A stretch of 21,052 nt of DNA, from positions 1-21,052 of IMG/VR virus record IMGVR_UViG_3300042876_000229; one strand, given 5' to 3'. Positions 6,411 through 12,651 of the stretch are shown piece by piece; position 1 is the stretch's first letter, and every line of letters begins with the position of its first letter. A model generated the notes under the pieces. It was not told where the DNA came from, made no database searches, and saw nothing but the letters and a program-made list of their open reading frames with translations. The stretch is from a virus. A program made the position numbers and the translations under genes.

Positions 6411-8384
6411 ATGGATCGCCTTCTCTTCTGCGACTTCGAGACCTTCTCCGAGGCCGATCTCCGCGCGGTGGGCGCGCACCGCTACGCGGAAGACCCCACC
6501 ACCGAGGCCCTCTGCCTCGCGCACGCCACGGGCGACGAGCCGGTGGATCTCTGGACCCCGGGCGGCAAGAGCATCGAGGACGTGAAGCTCGCGGCCTGCC
6601 TCGGCTACACCTTCGTGGCCTGGAACTCCGAGTTCGAGAAGGAGATCTTCGAGCACGTCATCGGGTTCCAGATCCCCACCACGCAATGGATCGACCCGGC
6701 CGCGATGTCGGCGCGGATGTCCCTGCCCCGCAAGCTCGAAGAGGTGGCGGTCTTCTTCGGGCTCGACACCGAGGCCAAGGAGGCGGCGAACGTCTCACGC
6801 AAGGGCGACTCGGTGTGCCGCCCGCGGAACCCCACCAAGGGCAACCCGGCGACGAGGTGGACGCCCGAGACCAAGCCCGAGGGCTTCGAGGCCCTGTACG
6901 CCCGCTGCAAGCAGGACGTGGAGCTTCTGCGCGAGGTGTACAAGCGGCTCCTCCCGCTCGACGAGAGGGAGCGGAAGATCTGGCAGGTGACGATGGAGAT
7001 GAATGAGCGGGGCCTCCTCATCGACCGCGCGATGATCGCGCCGGCCAAGGCCCTCCTCGAAGCGGACGCGGCTCCTCAGATCCAGGAGTTCGAGCGGCTC
7101 GCGGGCTGCAAGCTCAAGAGCTACGTGAAGCTCGCGGCGCGGTGCCGGCTCCCGGACGTGGGGAAGAGCACCGTCCGCAAGGCGCTCCGCGACGTGGCGA
7201 CCACGCCCGACGTGCGGCGCATCCTGGAGATCTACCAAGGGCTCGGGAAGTCCTCCATCTCGAAGCTCGACGCGATGCTCGACCGGATGTGCTCGGACGC
7301 TCGGGTCCGGGGCTCGTTCGTCTACTGCGGCGCGGAGCGCACCGCCCGGTGGAGCGCGAACGGCATTCAACCGCAGAACTTCCCCCGCGGGTTCACCGGG
7401 CTGGAGATCTTCCTCGTCTTCCGCGCCATCGAGCGGGGCATGGATTGGATCGAGGCGCTCTTCGTGGGCTGCGCTCGCCCCTCGCCCGAGCCCGCCCTCA
7501 CCGTCACCTCGACGGTCGCCAACGCGCTCCGCGGGTTCATCATCGCCCCGCCCGGCAAGACGCTCATCGTGGGCGACCTCTCGCAGATCGAGGCCCGCTC
7601 CCTCAACTGGCTCGCGGAGCAGAACGACACGGTGCAGGTGTTCGCCACCGGCGGGGATCCCTACTGCGCGATGGCCTCGAAGATCTACGGGCGCGAGGTG
7701 ACGAAGAAGCAGAAGGACGAGCGGTTCATGGGGAAGCAGGCAGTCCTCGGCGCGGGCTACGGGCTCGGGCCGGGCGGCTTCCAGTTCATGCTCGATGAGA
7801 CCTACGATGTGCAGATCTCCGAGGAGTTTGCCAAGAAGGTCGTCTACGCCTACCGCGAGGCGAGCCCGAAGGTGGTGAAGTTCTGGGAGCGCCTCAACTC
7901 GGGCTTCGTCCACGTCATCGCCGCGAAGCGGGAGCGGGTGCGCGTCACGCGCAACATCTCGATGGGCTTCTTCGACGGCGCCGGCGATGTGAGCTACGCC
8001 TGGATCGAGCTTCCCTCCGGCCGGAAACTCTACTACGCGGCCCCCTCGGTGATCTCCACGCCGAAGGGCCCGGCCGCGCGCTACTTCGGGCGGGACCGCT
8101 TCTCGAAGGGCTGGACCGACGTGCGGACCTACGGGGGGAAAATCGCGGAGAACGTGACGCAAGCGTTCGCGCGGGACGTGATCGCCAACGGGATGCTCAA
8201 CCTCTGGGATGCCGGATTCGCCCTCAACGGGACGGTCCACGATGAGGTGATTTCCGAGGAGGACGAGGAAGGGGCAGAGGAGAAGGCGAAGCAGTTCCAC
8301 GATCTTATGGTGGATGTGCCCCCGTGGGCCGAGGGGCTTCCGCTCGAAGCCGAGGTGTTCGTCTCGCGTCGGTATCGCAAGTGA
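6411..8384 (+). CDS. Family A DNA polymerase with 3'-5' exonuclease domain
   Basis: Encodes 657 residues. The N-terminal proofreading exonuclease shows Exo I Asp8-Phe-Glu10 (CDFETFSE), Exo II WNSEFEK (about 71-77) and Exo III with Asp169 in YARCKQDVELL. The polymerase half has motif A GDLSQIEAR (Asp389, Glu394, Arg396), motif B RFMGKQAVLGAGYG (Arg438, Lys442) and motif C VHDEV (His610, Asp611). There is no 5'-3' exonuclease domain, as usual in phage replicative family A enzymes. ATG 6411 follows the SSB terminator with only weak ribosome site GAGGA at 6401-6405. The frame stays open far upstream, but the exonuclease begins right after this ATG. It is the main copying enzyme of the module. Confidence 0.95.
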   Translation: MDRLLFCDFETFSEADLRAVGAHRYAEDPTTEALCLAHATGDEPVDLWTPGGKSIEDVKLAACLGYTFVAWNSEFEKEIFEHVIGFQIPTTQWIDPAAMSARMSLPRKLEEVAVFFGLDTEAKEAANVSRKGDSVCRPRNPTKGNPATRWTPETKPEGFEALYARCKQDVELLREVYKRLLPLDERERKIWQVTMEMNERGLLIDRAMIAPAKALLEADAAPQIQEFERLAGCKLKSYVKLAARCRLPDVGKSTVRKALRDVATTPDVRRILEIYQGLGKSSISKLDAMLDRMCSDARVRGSFVYCGAERTARWSANGIQPQNFPRGFTGLEIFLVFRAIERGMDWIEALFVGCARPSPEPALTVTSTVANALRGFIIAPPGKTLIVGDLSQIEARSLNWLAEQNDTVQVFATGGDPYCAMASKIYGREVTKKQKDERFMGKQAVLGAGYGLGPGGFQFMLDETYDVQISEEFAKKVVYAYREASPKVVKFWERLNSGFVHVIAAKRERVRVTRNISMGFFDGAGDVSYAWIELPSGRKLYYAAPSVISTPKGPAARYFGRDRFSKGWTDVRTYGGKIAENVTQAFARDVIANGMLNLWDAGFALNGTVHDEVISEEDEEGAEEKAKQFHDLMVDVPPWAEGLPLEAEVFVSRRYRK

Positions 8385-8386
8385 TC

Positions 8387-8415
8387 TTGACAGGCAAACC
8401 AGGATGACATACTAG
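8387..8415 (+). promoter_or_regulatory. Promoter candidate before small gene at 8435
   Basis: A perfect -35 TTGACA (8387-8392) follows the polymerase stop almost directly. The -10 is ambiguous: CATACT (8408-8413, spacing 15) or TACTAG (8410-8415, spacing 17). GGAGGG and ATG 8435 come next. Confidence 0.5.
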
Positions 8416-8434
8416 ACAGGATCGGAGGGAGCGA

Positions 8435-8707
8435 ATGGCGCTCGATCTGGACAAGGTGAGGGTGAGCGAGAAGGAGAAGCAGGTGGCCGAGGAGACCCTC
8501 GCCAACCTGCCGACCCTCAACCGCACCCTCGTGCAGCCCAAGATGACGCTCGACGCGGTGCGGGTGCTCATCAAGGTGGAGGCGGATCACCGGCACCGCA
8601 TGACCACGTTGCAGCGGCTCATCGCCCGCTTCAACGTCCTCGAAGCGAAGCAGAACGAAGAGGATCTCATGGCCTACGTCACCGAGAAGGTGAAGGGCCT
8701 GCGGTAA
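8435..8707 (+). CDS. Small helical protein, unknown
   Basis: Encodes 90 residues starting MALDLDKVRVSEKEKQVAEE, with GGAGGG at 8424-8429 as ribosome site. It is predicted largely alpha-helical with heptad-like spacing in the second half (DHRHRMTTLQRLIARFNVLEAKQNEED), suggesting a coiled coil or helical bundle. It has no catalytic or metal-binding motif. It follows its own promoter and precedes the basic protein gene by 18 bases, in a unit of small replication-region genes. I do not recognise the family. Confidence 0.75.
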   Translation: MALDLDKVRVSEKEKQVAEETLANLPTLNRTLVQPKMTLDAVRVLIKVEADHRHRMTTLQRLIARFNVLEAKQNEEDLMAYVTEKVKGLR

Positions 8708-8725
8708 CGAAAGGACAGGAACGTC

Positions 8726-9091
8726 ATGGCGAAGACCGAGATCACCGTCCCCCACGTCGTCGAGAAGTTCGTCTCGCAGCTTCGGGAGCGGAAGGGGTTC
8801 AAGACCATCGCGGAGACGGTGGAGTACATGCTCCCCATCGCGGCCTCGCGGATCAACGCGACCACGAAGTACGCCCGCGACCACAAGCCCGAGCCGAAGC
8901 CCCGCAAGGCGAAGGCCGCGAAGCCCGCCACCAAGAAGGCCGCGCCGAAGGCGAAGGGCCCGCTCGCGCGCAAGCAGGCGTCGAAGGCGAAGGCCCCGCG
9001 CGTCCGCAAGGCCAAGGCCGCCCCGGCGCCGGTGAGCACCGCCGCGCCCGAGCCGAAGCCCGCCGAGGCCGCCGCGCCCGTCCTGGACTAG
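8726..9091 (+). CDS. Basic protein with histone H1-like Lys/Ala/Pro tail
   Basis: Encodes 121 residues. The N-terminal about 50 residues form a compact domain with TEITVPHVVEKF, then ERKGFKTIAETVEYML, whose strand-helix-helix spacing could be a ribbon-helix-helix fold (inference). From about residue 51 the protein is a low-complexity tail of Lys, Ala and Pro (PKPRKAKAAKPATKKAAPKA), similar in composition to histone H1 and bacterial H1-like or AlgP proteins, ending with a short acidic segment. It probably binds DNA non-specifically through the tail and perhaps specifically through the head. AAAGGACAGGA precedes ATG 8726. Its stop is one base before the VRR-NUC start, implying coupling. Confidence 0.75.
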   Translation: MAKTEITVPHVVEKFVSQLRERKGFKTIAETVEYMLPIAASRINATTKYARDHKPEPKPRKAKAAKPATKKAAPKAKGPLARKQASKAKAPRVRKAKAAPAPVSTAAPEPKPAEAAAPVLD

Positions 9092-9092
9092 C

Positions 9093-9479
9093 GTGGGCGC
9101 GCTCGAAGCGAGCGTCGAGAAGTTCGCGGTAGAGGAAGCCCACCGCCGGTGGGGACCGGATTCGGCTCCGAAGTGGGGCAGGGACGGTTGGCCGGATCGA
9201 CAGATCCTCCCCGGCGGTGGGTTTCACTTTTGGCTCGAACTCAAGACCGAGACGGGCCGGCTCCGCAAGGCGCAGGAGATTCGCGCGGAGCAGTTGGAGA
9301 GGCGAGGAGATCGCGTCTATGTCCCGCGGAGCCGTGAAGACATCCGGCAGATCTACGAAGCAGAAGCCGCAGGAACTCCGGCCGCGGTCCTCGCTCTTCG
9401 GGTTCCAGGCCGAGAAGTTCGTACCGGCCCTCGTCGAGAAGAAGCAGGCCGCCGCCTTCGTGCCCACCGGGCTCGGTAA
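9093..9479 (+). CDS. VRR-NUC domain nuclease
   Basis: Encodes 128 residues. The core GWPDRQILPGG, FWLELKTETGRL and KAQEIRAEQLERRGDRVYV matches the VRR-NUC fold: the Asp of WPD, Glu and Lys of LELK, and the following Gln helix are the expected PD-(D/E)XK residues. Phage members are stand-alone nucleases, commonly next to an SNF2 helicase gene, as here. The GTG start at 9093 lies one base after the previous stop, with no ribosome site of its own. The conserved domain ends near residue 88; the remaining 40 residues are read from DNA that also encodes the helicase start in another frame, giving a 161-base overlap. The extra tail looks non-conserved in style. Confidence 0.85.
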   Translation: MGALEASVEKFAVEEAHRRWGPDSAPKWGRDGWPDRQILPGGGFHFWLELKTETGRLRKAQEIRAEQLERRGDRVYVPRSREDIRQIYEAEAAGTPAAVLALRVPGREVRTGPRREEAGRRLRAHRAR

Positions 9480-10719
9480 GACCGGCTCGACCCTCACCGC
9501 CCTCGTCGATCTCGGGATGCCCCGCACCCTCGTGGTGGTGCCGGCGCGCGTGGCCGAGATGCGCGTGTGGACGAAGGAGGCCGCCTCCTGGGAGCACACG
9601 CAGGGGGTGCGGGTGGTCACGCTCGACGGCTCGCCCAAGCGGCGCGTCGAGTACCTCGACCTACCGGCCGACGTGAACGTGATCTCCTACAACCTCTTCG
9701 AGTGGCTCTGCGATCACTTCTACATGGAGATGGAGAAGCGGTACGGGGCCATCGTGTTCGACGAACTCTCGATGCTCAAGCACGCGGGCTCGACTCGGTT
9801 CAAGCGAGTTCGCACGCGCACCGAGGGGATCGACATCCGGTTCGGGCTCACCGCTTCACCGCGGGGCAACCACCTCCGGGACATCTGGGCTGAGATGTAC
9901 GCGGTGGCCGGCGAGAAGCCGCTCGGGCCCTCGAAGGTGCAGTTCGATATGCAATACTTCACCGCCTACGAGATCGCGGAGCACGTCAAGGGGTGGGCGG
10001 TGAACTTCGGCGCCGAGGAGATGATCTTCGAGCGCATCAAGCCGTGGGCCTTCTCGCTCGACCCGGCCGACGCGCCGAAGTGGGAGCTTCGCCTCAACCC
10101 GATCCACATCCCGCTCCCGAAGGACGTGGAGAAGCTCTCCGAGGATCTCTCGCGCGACCTCAAGGTGCAGTTGGCCTCGGGCACGGAACTCGTGGCGCTC
10201 ATGGCGGGCACCCGCGCCGCAAAGATCCGGCAGATGACCTCGGGCTTCGTCTACACGGACCCGGTGCTCCACACCTGGGAGCGGATCCACGACCACAAGC
10301 TCGATGCCCTGGAGGAACTCGTCGAGGGGCTCCAGGGCGAGCCGGCGATGCTCGGGTATTGGTACAAGCCCGAGCGCGAGATGATCCTCGAACGCTTCCC
10401 GCAGGCCCGGGAGTTGAAGTCGAAGGAAGACGAAGAGGCGTGGAACAGGGGCGAGATCGAGCTTCTCCTCACGCATCCGGCCTCGGTGGGCCACGGGCTC
10501 AACCTCCAGTTCGGCGGGCACAACCTCGTGTGGTACTCGATCCCGCCCTCCTGGGAACTCTGGCAGCAACTCAACGGGCGGCTCTCGCGCCCCGGGCAGA
10601 TCTCCCCCTTCTGCATGGCGCACGTCCTCCTCGCCGGTGCCACGGATCTCGCGGCCTTCATGCATCTCAAGGAGAAGGGCGAGGGGCAAGACCGGCTCGT
10701 GCGGGCGGTGGAGATCTAG
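9319..10719 (+). CDS. SNF2-family DNA helicase/translocase
   Basis: Encodes 466 residues. Motifs in order are FGFQAEKF (Q-like, 27-34), Walker A PTGLGKT (49-55), VVVPARV (Ia), Walker B FDELS (Asp148, Glu149), motif III LTASPRG (177-183), motif V region HPASVGHGLNLQ and motif VI QQLNGRLSRPGQ (416-427). These are the features of compact phage SNF2-like ATPases that translocate on double-stranded DNA, probably in recombination or fork remodelling. ATG 9319 has GAGGAG at 9304-9309 as ribosome site although it lies inside the VRR-NUC gene; the frame is open further upstream. The nuclease-helicase pair probably works together. A promoter gap follows the stop. Confidence 0.92.
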   Translation: MSRGAVKTSGRSTKQKPQELRPRSSLFGFQAEKFVPALVEKKQAAAFVPTGLGKTGSTLTALVDLGMPRTLVVVPARVAEMRVWTKEAASWEHTQGVRVVTLDGSPKRRVEYLDLPADVNVISYNLFEWLCDHFYMEMEKRYGAIVFDELSMLKHAGSTRFKRVRTRTEGIDIRFGLTASPRGNHLRDIWAEMYAVAGEKPLGPSKVQFDMQYFTAYEIAEHVKGWAVNFGAEEMIFERIKPWAFSLDPADAPKWELRLNPIHIPLPKDVEKLSEDLSRDLKVQLASGTELVALMAGTRAAKIRQMTSGFVYTDPVLHTWERIHDHKLDALEELVEGLQGEPAMLGYWYKPEREMILERFPQARELKSKEDEEAWNRGEIELLLTHPASVGHGLNLQFGGHNLVWYSIPPSWELWQQLNGRLSRPGQISPFCMAHVLLAGATDLAAFMHLKEKGEGQDRLVRAVEI

Positions 10720-10762
10720 CCGACCGTCACGTCCATTTTGGGGCGTTGCAGGTAGCGGTCGC

Positions 10763-10791
10763 TTGACCGTTCGCCCAAACACGTCTAACGT
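10763..10791 (+). promoter_or_regulatory. Sigma70-like promoter before gene at 10815
   Basis: TTGACC (10763-10768) and TAACGT (10786-10791) are spaced by exactly 17 bases. The -10 lies in a 7-bp palindrome, so the promoter is probably controlled. Confidence 0.65.
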
Positions 10792-10794
10792 GTT
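10778..10794. promoter_or_regulatory. Palindromic operator candidate over the -10
   Basis: AACACGTCTAACGTGTT is a perfect inverted repeat (7-bp arms, spacer CTA) that contains the -10 hexamer of the 10763 promoter. A dimeric repressor bound here would block RNA polymerase. Confidence 0.5.
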
Positions 10795-10814
10795 CGAGCG
10801 AAAGGAGAGCTACC

Positions 10815-11024
10815 GTGAACCCCACGTTCAACGAAGGCCACATCCTCGGGCAGGCGAGGGTTATCCAGGAGACCGACAAGGCGATCCTCGTGCGGCTCGA
10901 AGACGAGCAGGAGGTGTGGATCCCTAAGTCGGTCATCCACGACAATTCGGAGGTGTACTCGGAGAAGAGTGGCGAGGGGATGCTCGTGGTCGCGGAGTGG
11001 TGGGCCGAGAGGAACGGGTTCTAG
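10815..11024 (+). CDS. Small conserved phage protein, unknown
   Basis: Encodes 69 residues from GTG 10815, with AAAGGAGAG (10801-10809) upstream. The pattern ARVIQETDKAILVRLEDEQEVWIPKSVIHDNSEV and the ending LVVAEWWAERNGF are familiar from small proteins in phage replication regions, but I know no assigned function. It is beta-rich and might be an OB- or SH3-like fold. It starts a unit under its own palindrome-marked promoter and is followed after two bases by a zinc-ribbon gene. Confidence 0.78.
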   Translation: MNPTFNEGHILGQARVIQETDKAILVRLEDEQEVWIPKSVIHDNSEVYSEKSGEGMLVVAEWWAERNGF

Positions 11025-11026
11025 TC

Positions 11027-11239
11027 ATGGCGATCTTCAAGATCCAGTACGCCAACGTGAAGGCGAAGGCGCGCATCATCGACCGCAACCCCAACAAGCA
11101 CGGCGGCACCTGCTCGACGTGCGGGGGCCGCACCATCCGCTCGCGCACCACGGGGACGATCCACAAGGACTGCTTCTCGTGCCGCTACCTCAAGATGATC
11201 TACGGCCCGAGCATCGAGGTGAGCCGGGTGGACAAGTAG
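11027..11239 (+). CDS. Small zinc-ribbon protein
   Basis: Encodes 70 residues from ATG 11027; an in-frame GTG at 10997 would overlap the previous gene and is less likely. GTCSTCGGRTI and KDCFSCRYLK give two Cys-X2-Cys pairs, a likely four-Cys zinc site. The N-terminus is basic (YANVKAKARIIDRNPNKHGG). It is probably a nucleic-acid-binding or protein-contact module; no enzyme motif is visible. It is coupled to the upstream gene and is followed by a palindrome with a promoter. Confidence 0.75.
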   Translation: MAIFKIQYANVKAKARIIDRNPNKHGGTCSTCGGRTIRSRTTGTIHKDCFSCRYLKMIYGPSIEVSRVDK

Positions 11240-11254
11240 GTGTACCGTGGACAG

Positions 11255-11278
11255 GGGACGCCCTTGACGGGGCGTCCC
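11255..11278. promoter_or_regulatory. Perfect palindrome with -35 TTGACG in its loop
   Basis: GGGACGCCC (11255-11263) and GGGCGTCCC (11270-11278) form a perfect 9-bp inverted repeat whose 6-base spacer is exactly the -35 hexamer TTGACG. It could be an operator centred on the -35, or as RNA a hairpin ending the upstream transcript. Confidence 0.55.
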
Positions 11279-11292
11279 GTTAGGTCTAAGAG
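11264..11292 (+). promoter_or_regulatory. Sigma70-like promoter with predicted leaderless start
   Basis: TTGACG (11264-11269) and TAAGAG (11287-11292) are spaced by 17 bases. Transcription should begin at about 11298-11301, and the gene's ATG is at 11301 without a ribosome site in between. Confidence 0.6.
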
Positions 11293-11300
11293 GTTCAACC

Positions 11301-11711
11301 ATGAACGATAGATGGTCCCGACAGGACGGCAAGCGGTGGAGCCGGCGGGAGAGGGATCGCGTCGCGGAGCGGTTCCGCTCGCACGTCCGCACGCCCTCGA
11401 ACCCGGGCGGTCGCATCCATCGCGAGCGGTGCCCGTGGCACCCGGAGAAAGAGCGGAGCGAGGCGCACCACCCCGACTACTCGAAGCCGTTCGTGGTGGT
11501 GTGGTGCTGCTTCGTCTGCCACCGCAAGATCGACCACGGCTCGCTCGTCCCGACGAAGATGCACGTCTGGGACTACACGTCGCTCATCGCCGCGGCCGAG
11601 CGGCCGGGCCTCTTCGGCAACAAGAACGCGGTGCGGGACGCGGTGCGGGACGCGGTGGAGCCCACGGAGTTCGAGGAGCACGGGAGCGCGGGCGCGGAGG
11701 TGCCCTTCTAA
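11301..11711 (+). CDS. HNH-like/treble-clef protein
   Basis: Encodes 136 residues. The motif RCPWHPEKERSEAHHPDYSKP followed by VVWCCFVCHRKIDHG matches a treble-clef pattern common in phages: an AHHxDYxKP segment, a Cys-X2-Cys/His knuckle and a trailing His. This is the arrangement of HNH-type nucleases and related zinc fingers. The N-terminus is very basic (RWSRRERDRVAERFRSH). The C-terminus contains the tandem repeat VRDAVRDAV, encoded by a duplicated 12-base unit. It has no ribosome site; its ATG sits at the predicted transcription start. Whether it cuts DNA is open, as the catalytic His pair is suggestive only. It overlaps the next gene by one base. Confidence 0.72.
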   Translation: MNDRWSRQDGKRWSRRERDRVAERFRSHVRTPSNPGGRIHRERCPWHPEKERSEAHHPDYSKPFVVVWCCFVCHRKIDHGSLVPTKMHVWDYTSLIAAAERPGLFGNKNAVRDAVRDAVEPTEFEEHGSAGAEVPF

Positions 11712-11938
11712 TGCGCGTCAACATGGTGATCGCATCGAGCGACTCGGTGGCGTGTCGGATCTTCATCGGCTGCACCGACGTGGCGAACGAGTTCGGGGCG
11801 TGGCTCCAGTTGCAGGGGTGGCACGTCCGCATCGAGGGGGACATCGACCCGCGCACGCAGCCGAGGATCCGCGAGGAGGAGGAGATGGCCGCCGCCCTCA
11901 CGGCCGAGTACGACAAGTGGCTCGGCGCAAACCGATAA
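11711..11938 (+). CDS. Small protein, unknown
   Basis: Encodes 75 residues; its ATG overlaps the upstream stop (TAATG), implying translational coupling. The sequence begins MRVNMVIASSDSVACRIFIGCTDVANEF and continues with WLQLQGWHVRIEGD, then a helical acidic tail ending KWLGANR. The first half could be a small alpha/beta fold. No motif is recognised. It lies between the HNH-like gene and a helical Cys protein. Confidence 0.65.
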   Translation: MRVNMVIASSDSVACRIFIGCTDVANEFGAWLQLQGWHVRIEGDIDPRTQPRIREEEEMAAALTAEYDKWLGANR

Positions 11939-12057
11939 CGTGGCCGGATGGTAGCTACGGGTGGATGCCGTTCCCCGATGAAGCGATCCCGCCCGAGGAC
12001 GTGGTACAGTTCACCCTCAAGACCATCGCCGTCGAGATGGTGCAGGAGGAGGAGTTC

Positions 12058-12507
12058 ATGGCGCAGGAGAAGATCTCAGTCGCAGACCTCACGAGGCTCG
12101 TGAACGCCTGCAAGAACATCATCTCGCTCTCGAACCCCGAGGATCTCGTGAGCAACGGGGAGTGGCGGCGCGCGGTGGAGGGCCTCGACAAGGCGCTCGT
12201 GCCGTACTCCGACATCCGCCGGGCCTACGACGCGATGCGCAACGAGGTGGTGAAGGCGAAGGAGGAGCGCGACGTGGCCCGCGACAACGCCCTCAACGCC
12301 ATCGGGGAGCGGGACGCGGCGCTCGTGAAGATCGCCAAGGTGGCGAAGGCGTGCGAGCCCTGCACCCGCTCGAACTGCCAGGACGCGGTGTGCATCCTCG
12401 CCCGGCAGGTGCGCGAGATCCTCGGGGTGTGCCCGACGTGCGGCATCCTCGGGCGGATCGCGGATGCGCCATGTACCCATTTGGGTGCCAGGACTCCGGG
12501 TTCATAG
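12058..12507 (+). CDS. Helical protein with C-terminal Cys cluster, unknown
   Basis: Encodes 149 residues if started at ATG 12058, which has the very strong ribosome site GGAGGAGGAG at 12045-12054. The same frame is open with normal-looking codons back to about 11940, and ATG 11965 or 12037 are alternative starts that would add 31 or 7 residues. The middle is a predicted coiled coil (NEVVKAKEERDVARDNALNA). The C-terminus carries CEPCTRSNC, then CPTC and a late Cys, giving six or more cysteines that could bind zinc. This helix-plus-Cys-cluster layout is seen in several phage proteins of unknown role. It is followed by a 144-base gap. Confidence 0.72.
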   Translation: MAQEKISVADLTRLVNACKNIISLSNPEDLVSNGEWRRAVEGLDKALVPYSDIRRAYDAMRNEVVKAKEERDVARDNALNAIGERDAALVKIAKVAKACEPCTRSNCQDAVCILARQVREILGVCPTCGILGRIADAPCTHLGARTPGS

Positions 12508-12519
12508 CGTTCGAGCAGG
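12506..12519 (+). repeat. 14-base element AGCGTTCGAGCAGG, copy 2
   Basis: Identical to 3023-3036, here just upstream of a TAGACT -10-like hexamer (12527-12532). It lies at the very end of the upstream gene and the start of the gap before the primase-helicase gene. Confidence 0.45.
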
Positions 12520-12651
12520 CGCGTGGTAGACTGCCCCCGCCTCTGAGGGAGGGGTGGCACCATGCGCTAGTCCAGAAGAGGAAGGGCTCCAACACCCTGC
12601 CCGGTGTTGGAGCCCTGAGAGCACCCGCCCCGCGTGACCGAGGAGAGCGAC
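12508..12651 (+). other. 144-base leader region with start-stop minigene and hairpin
   Basis: The gap holds TAGACT at 12527-12532, an imperfect GC-rich hairpin at about 12532-12559, the ribosome-site-like GAGGGAGGGG (12545-12554) followed by ATG CGC TAG at 12562-12570, and the 12584-12615 hairpin. It looks like a regulated leader, but no known riboswitch is recognised. Confidence 0.4.
12584..12615 (+). terminator. Perfect hairpin before the primase-helicase gene
   Basis: A 13-bp perfect stem GGGCTCCAACACC (12584-12596)/GGTGTTGGAGCCC (12603-12615) with loop CTGCCC lies 36 bases before the TTG start at 12652. There is no T tract, so it is an intrinsic-type terminator of uncertain strength or an attenuator. 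Confidence 0.65.

Noticed and set aside
9093-9480. Programmed frameshift fusing VRR-NUC to the SNF2 helicase
   Set aside because: The helicase has its own ribosome site and ATG, and I see no clear slippery heptamer with downstream structure.
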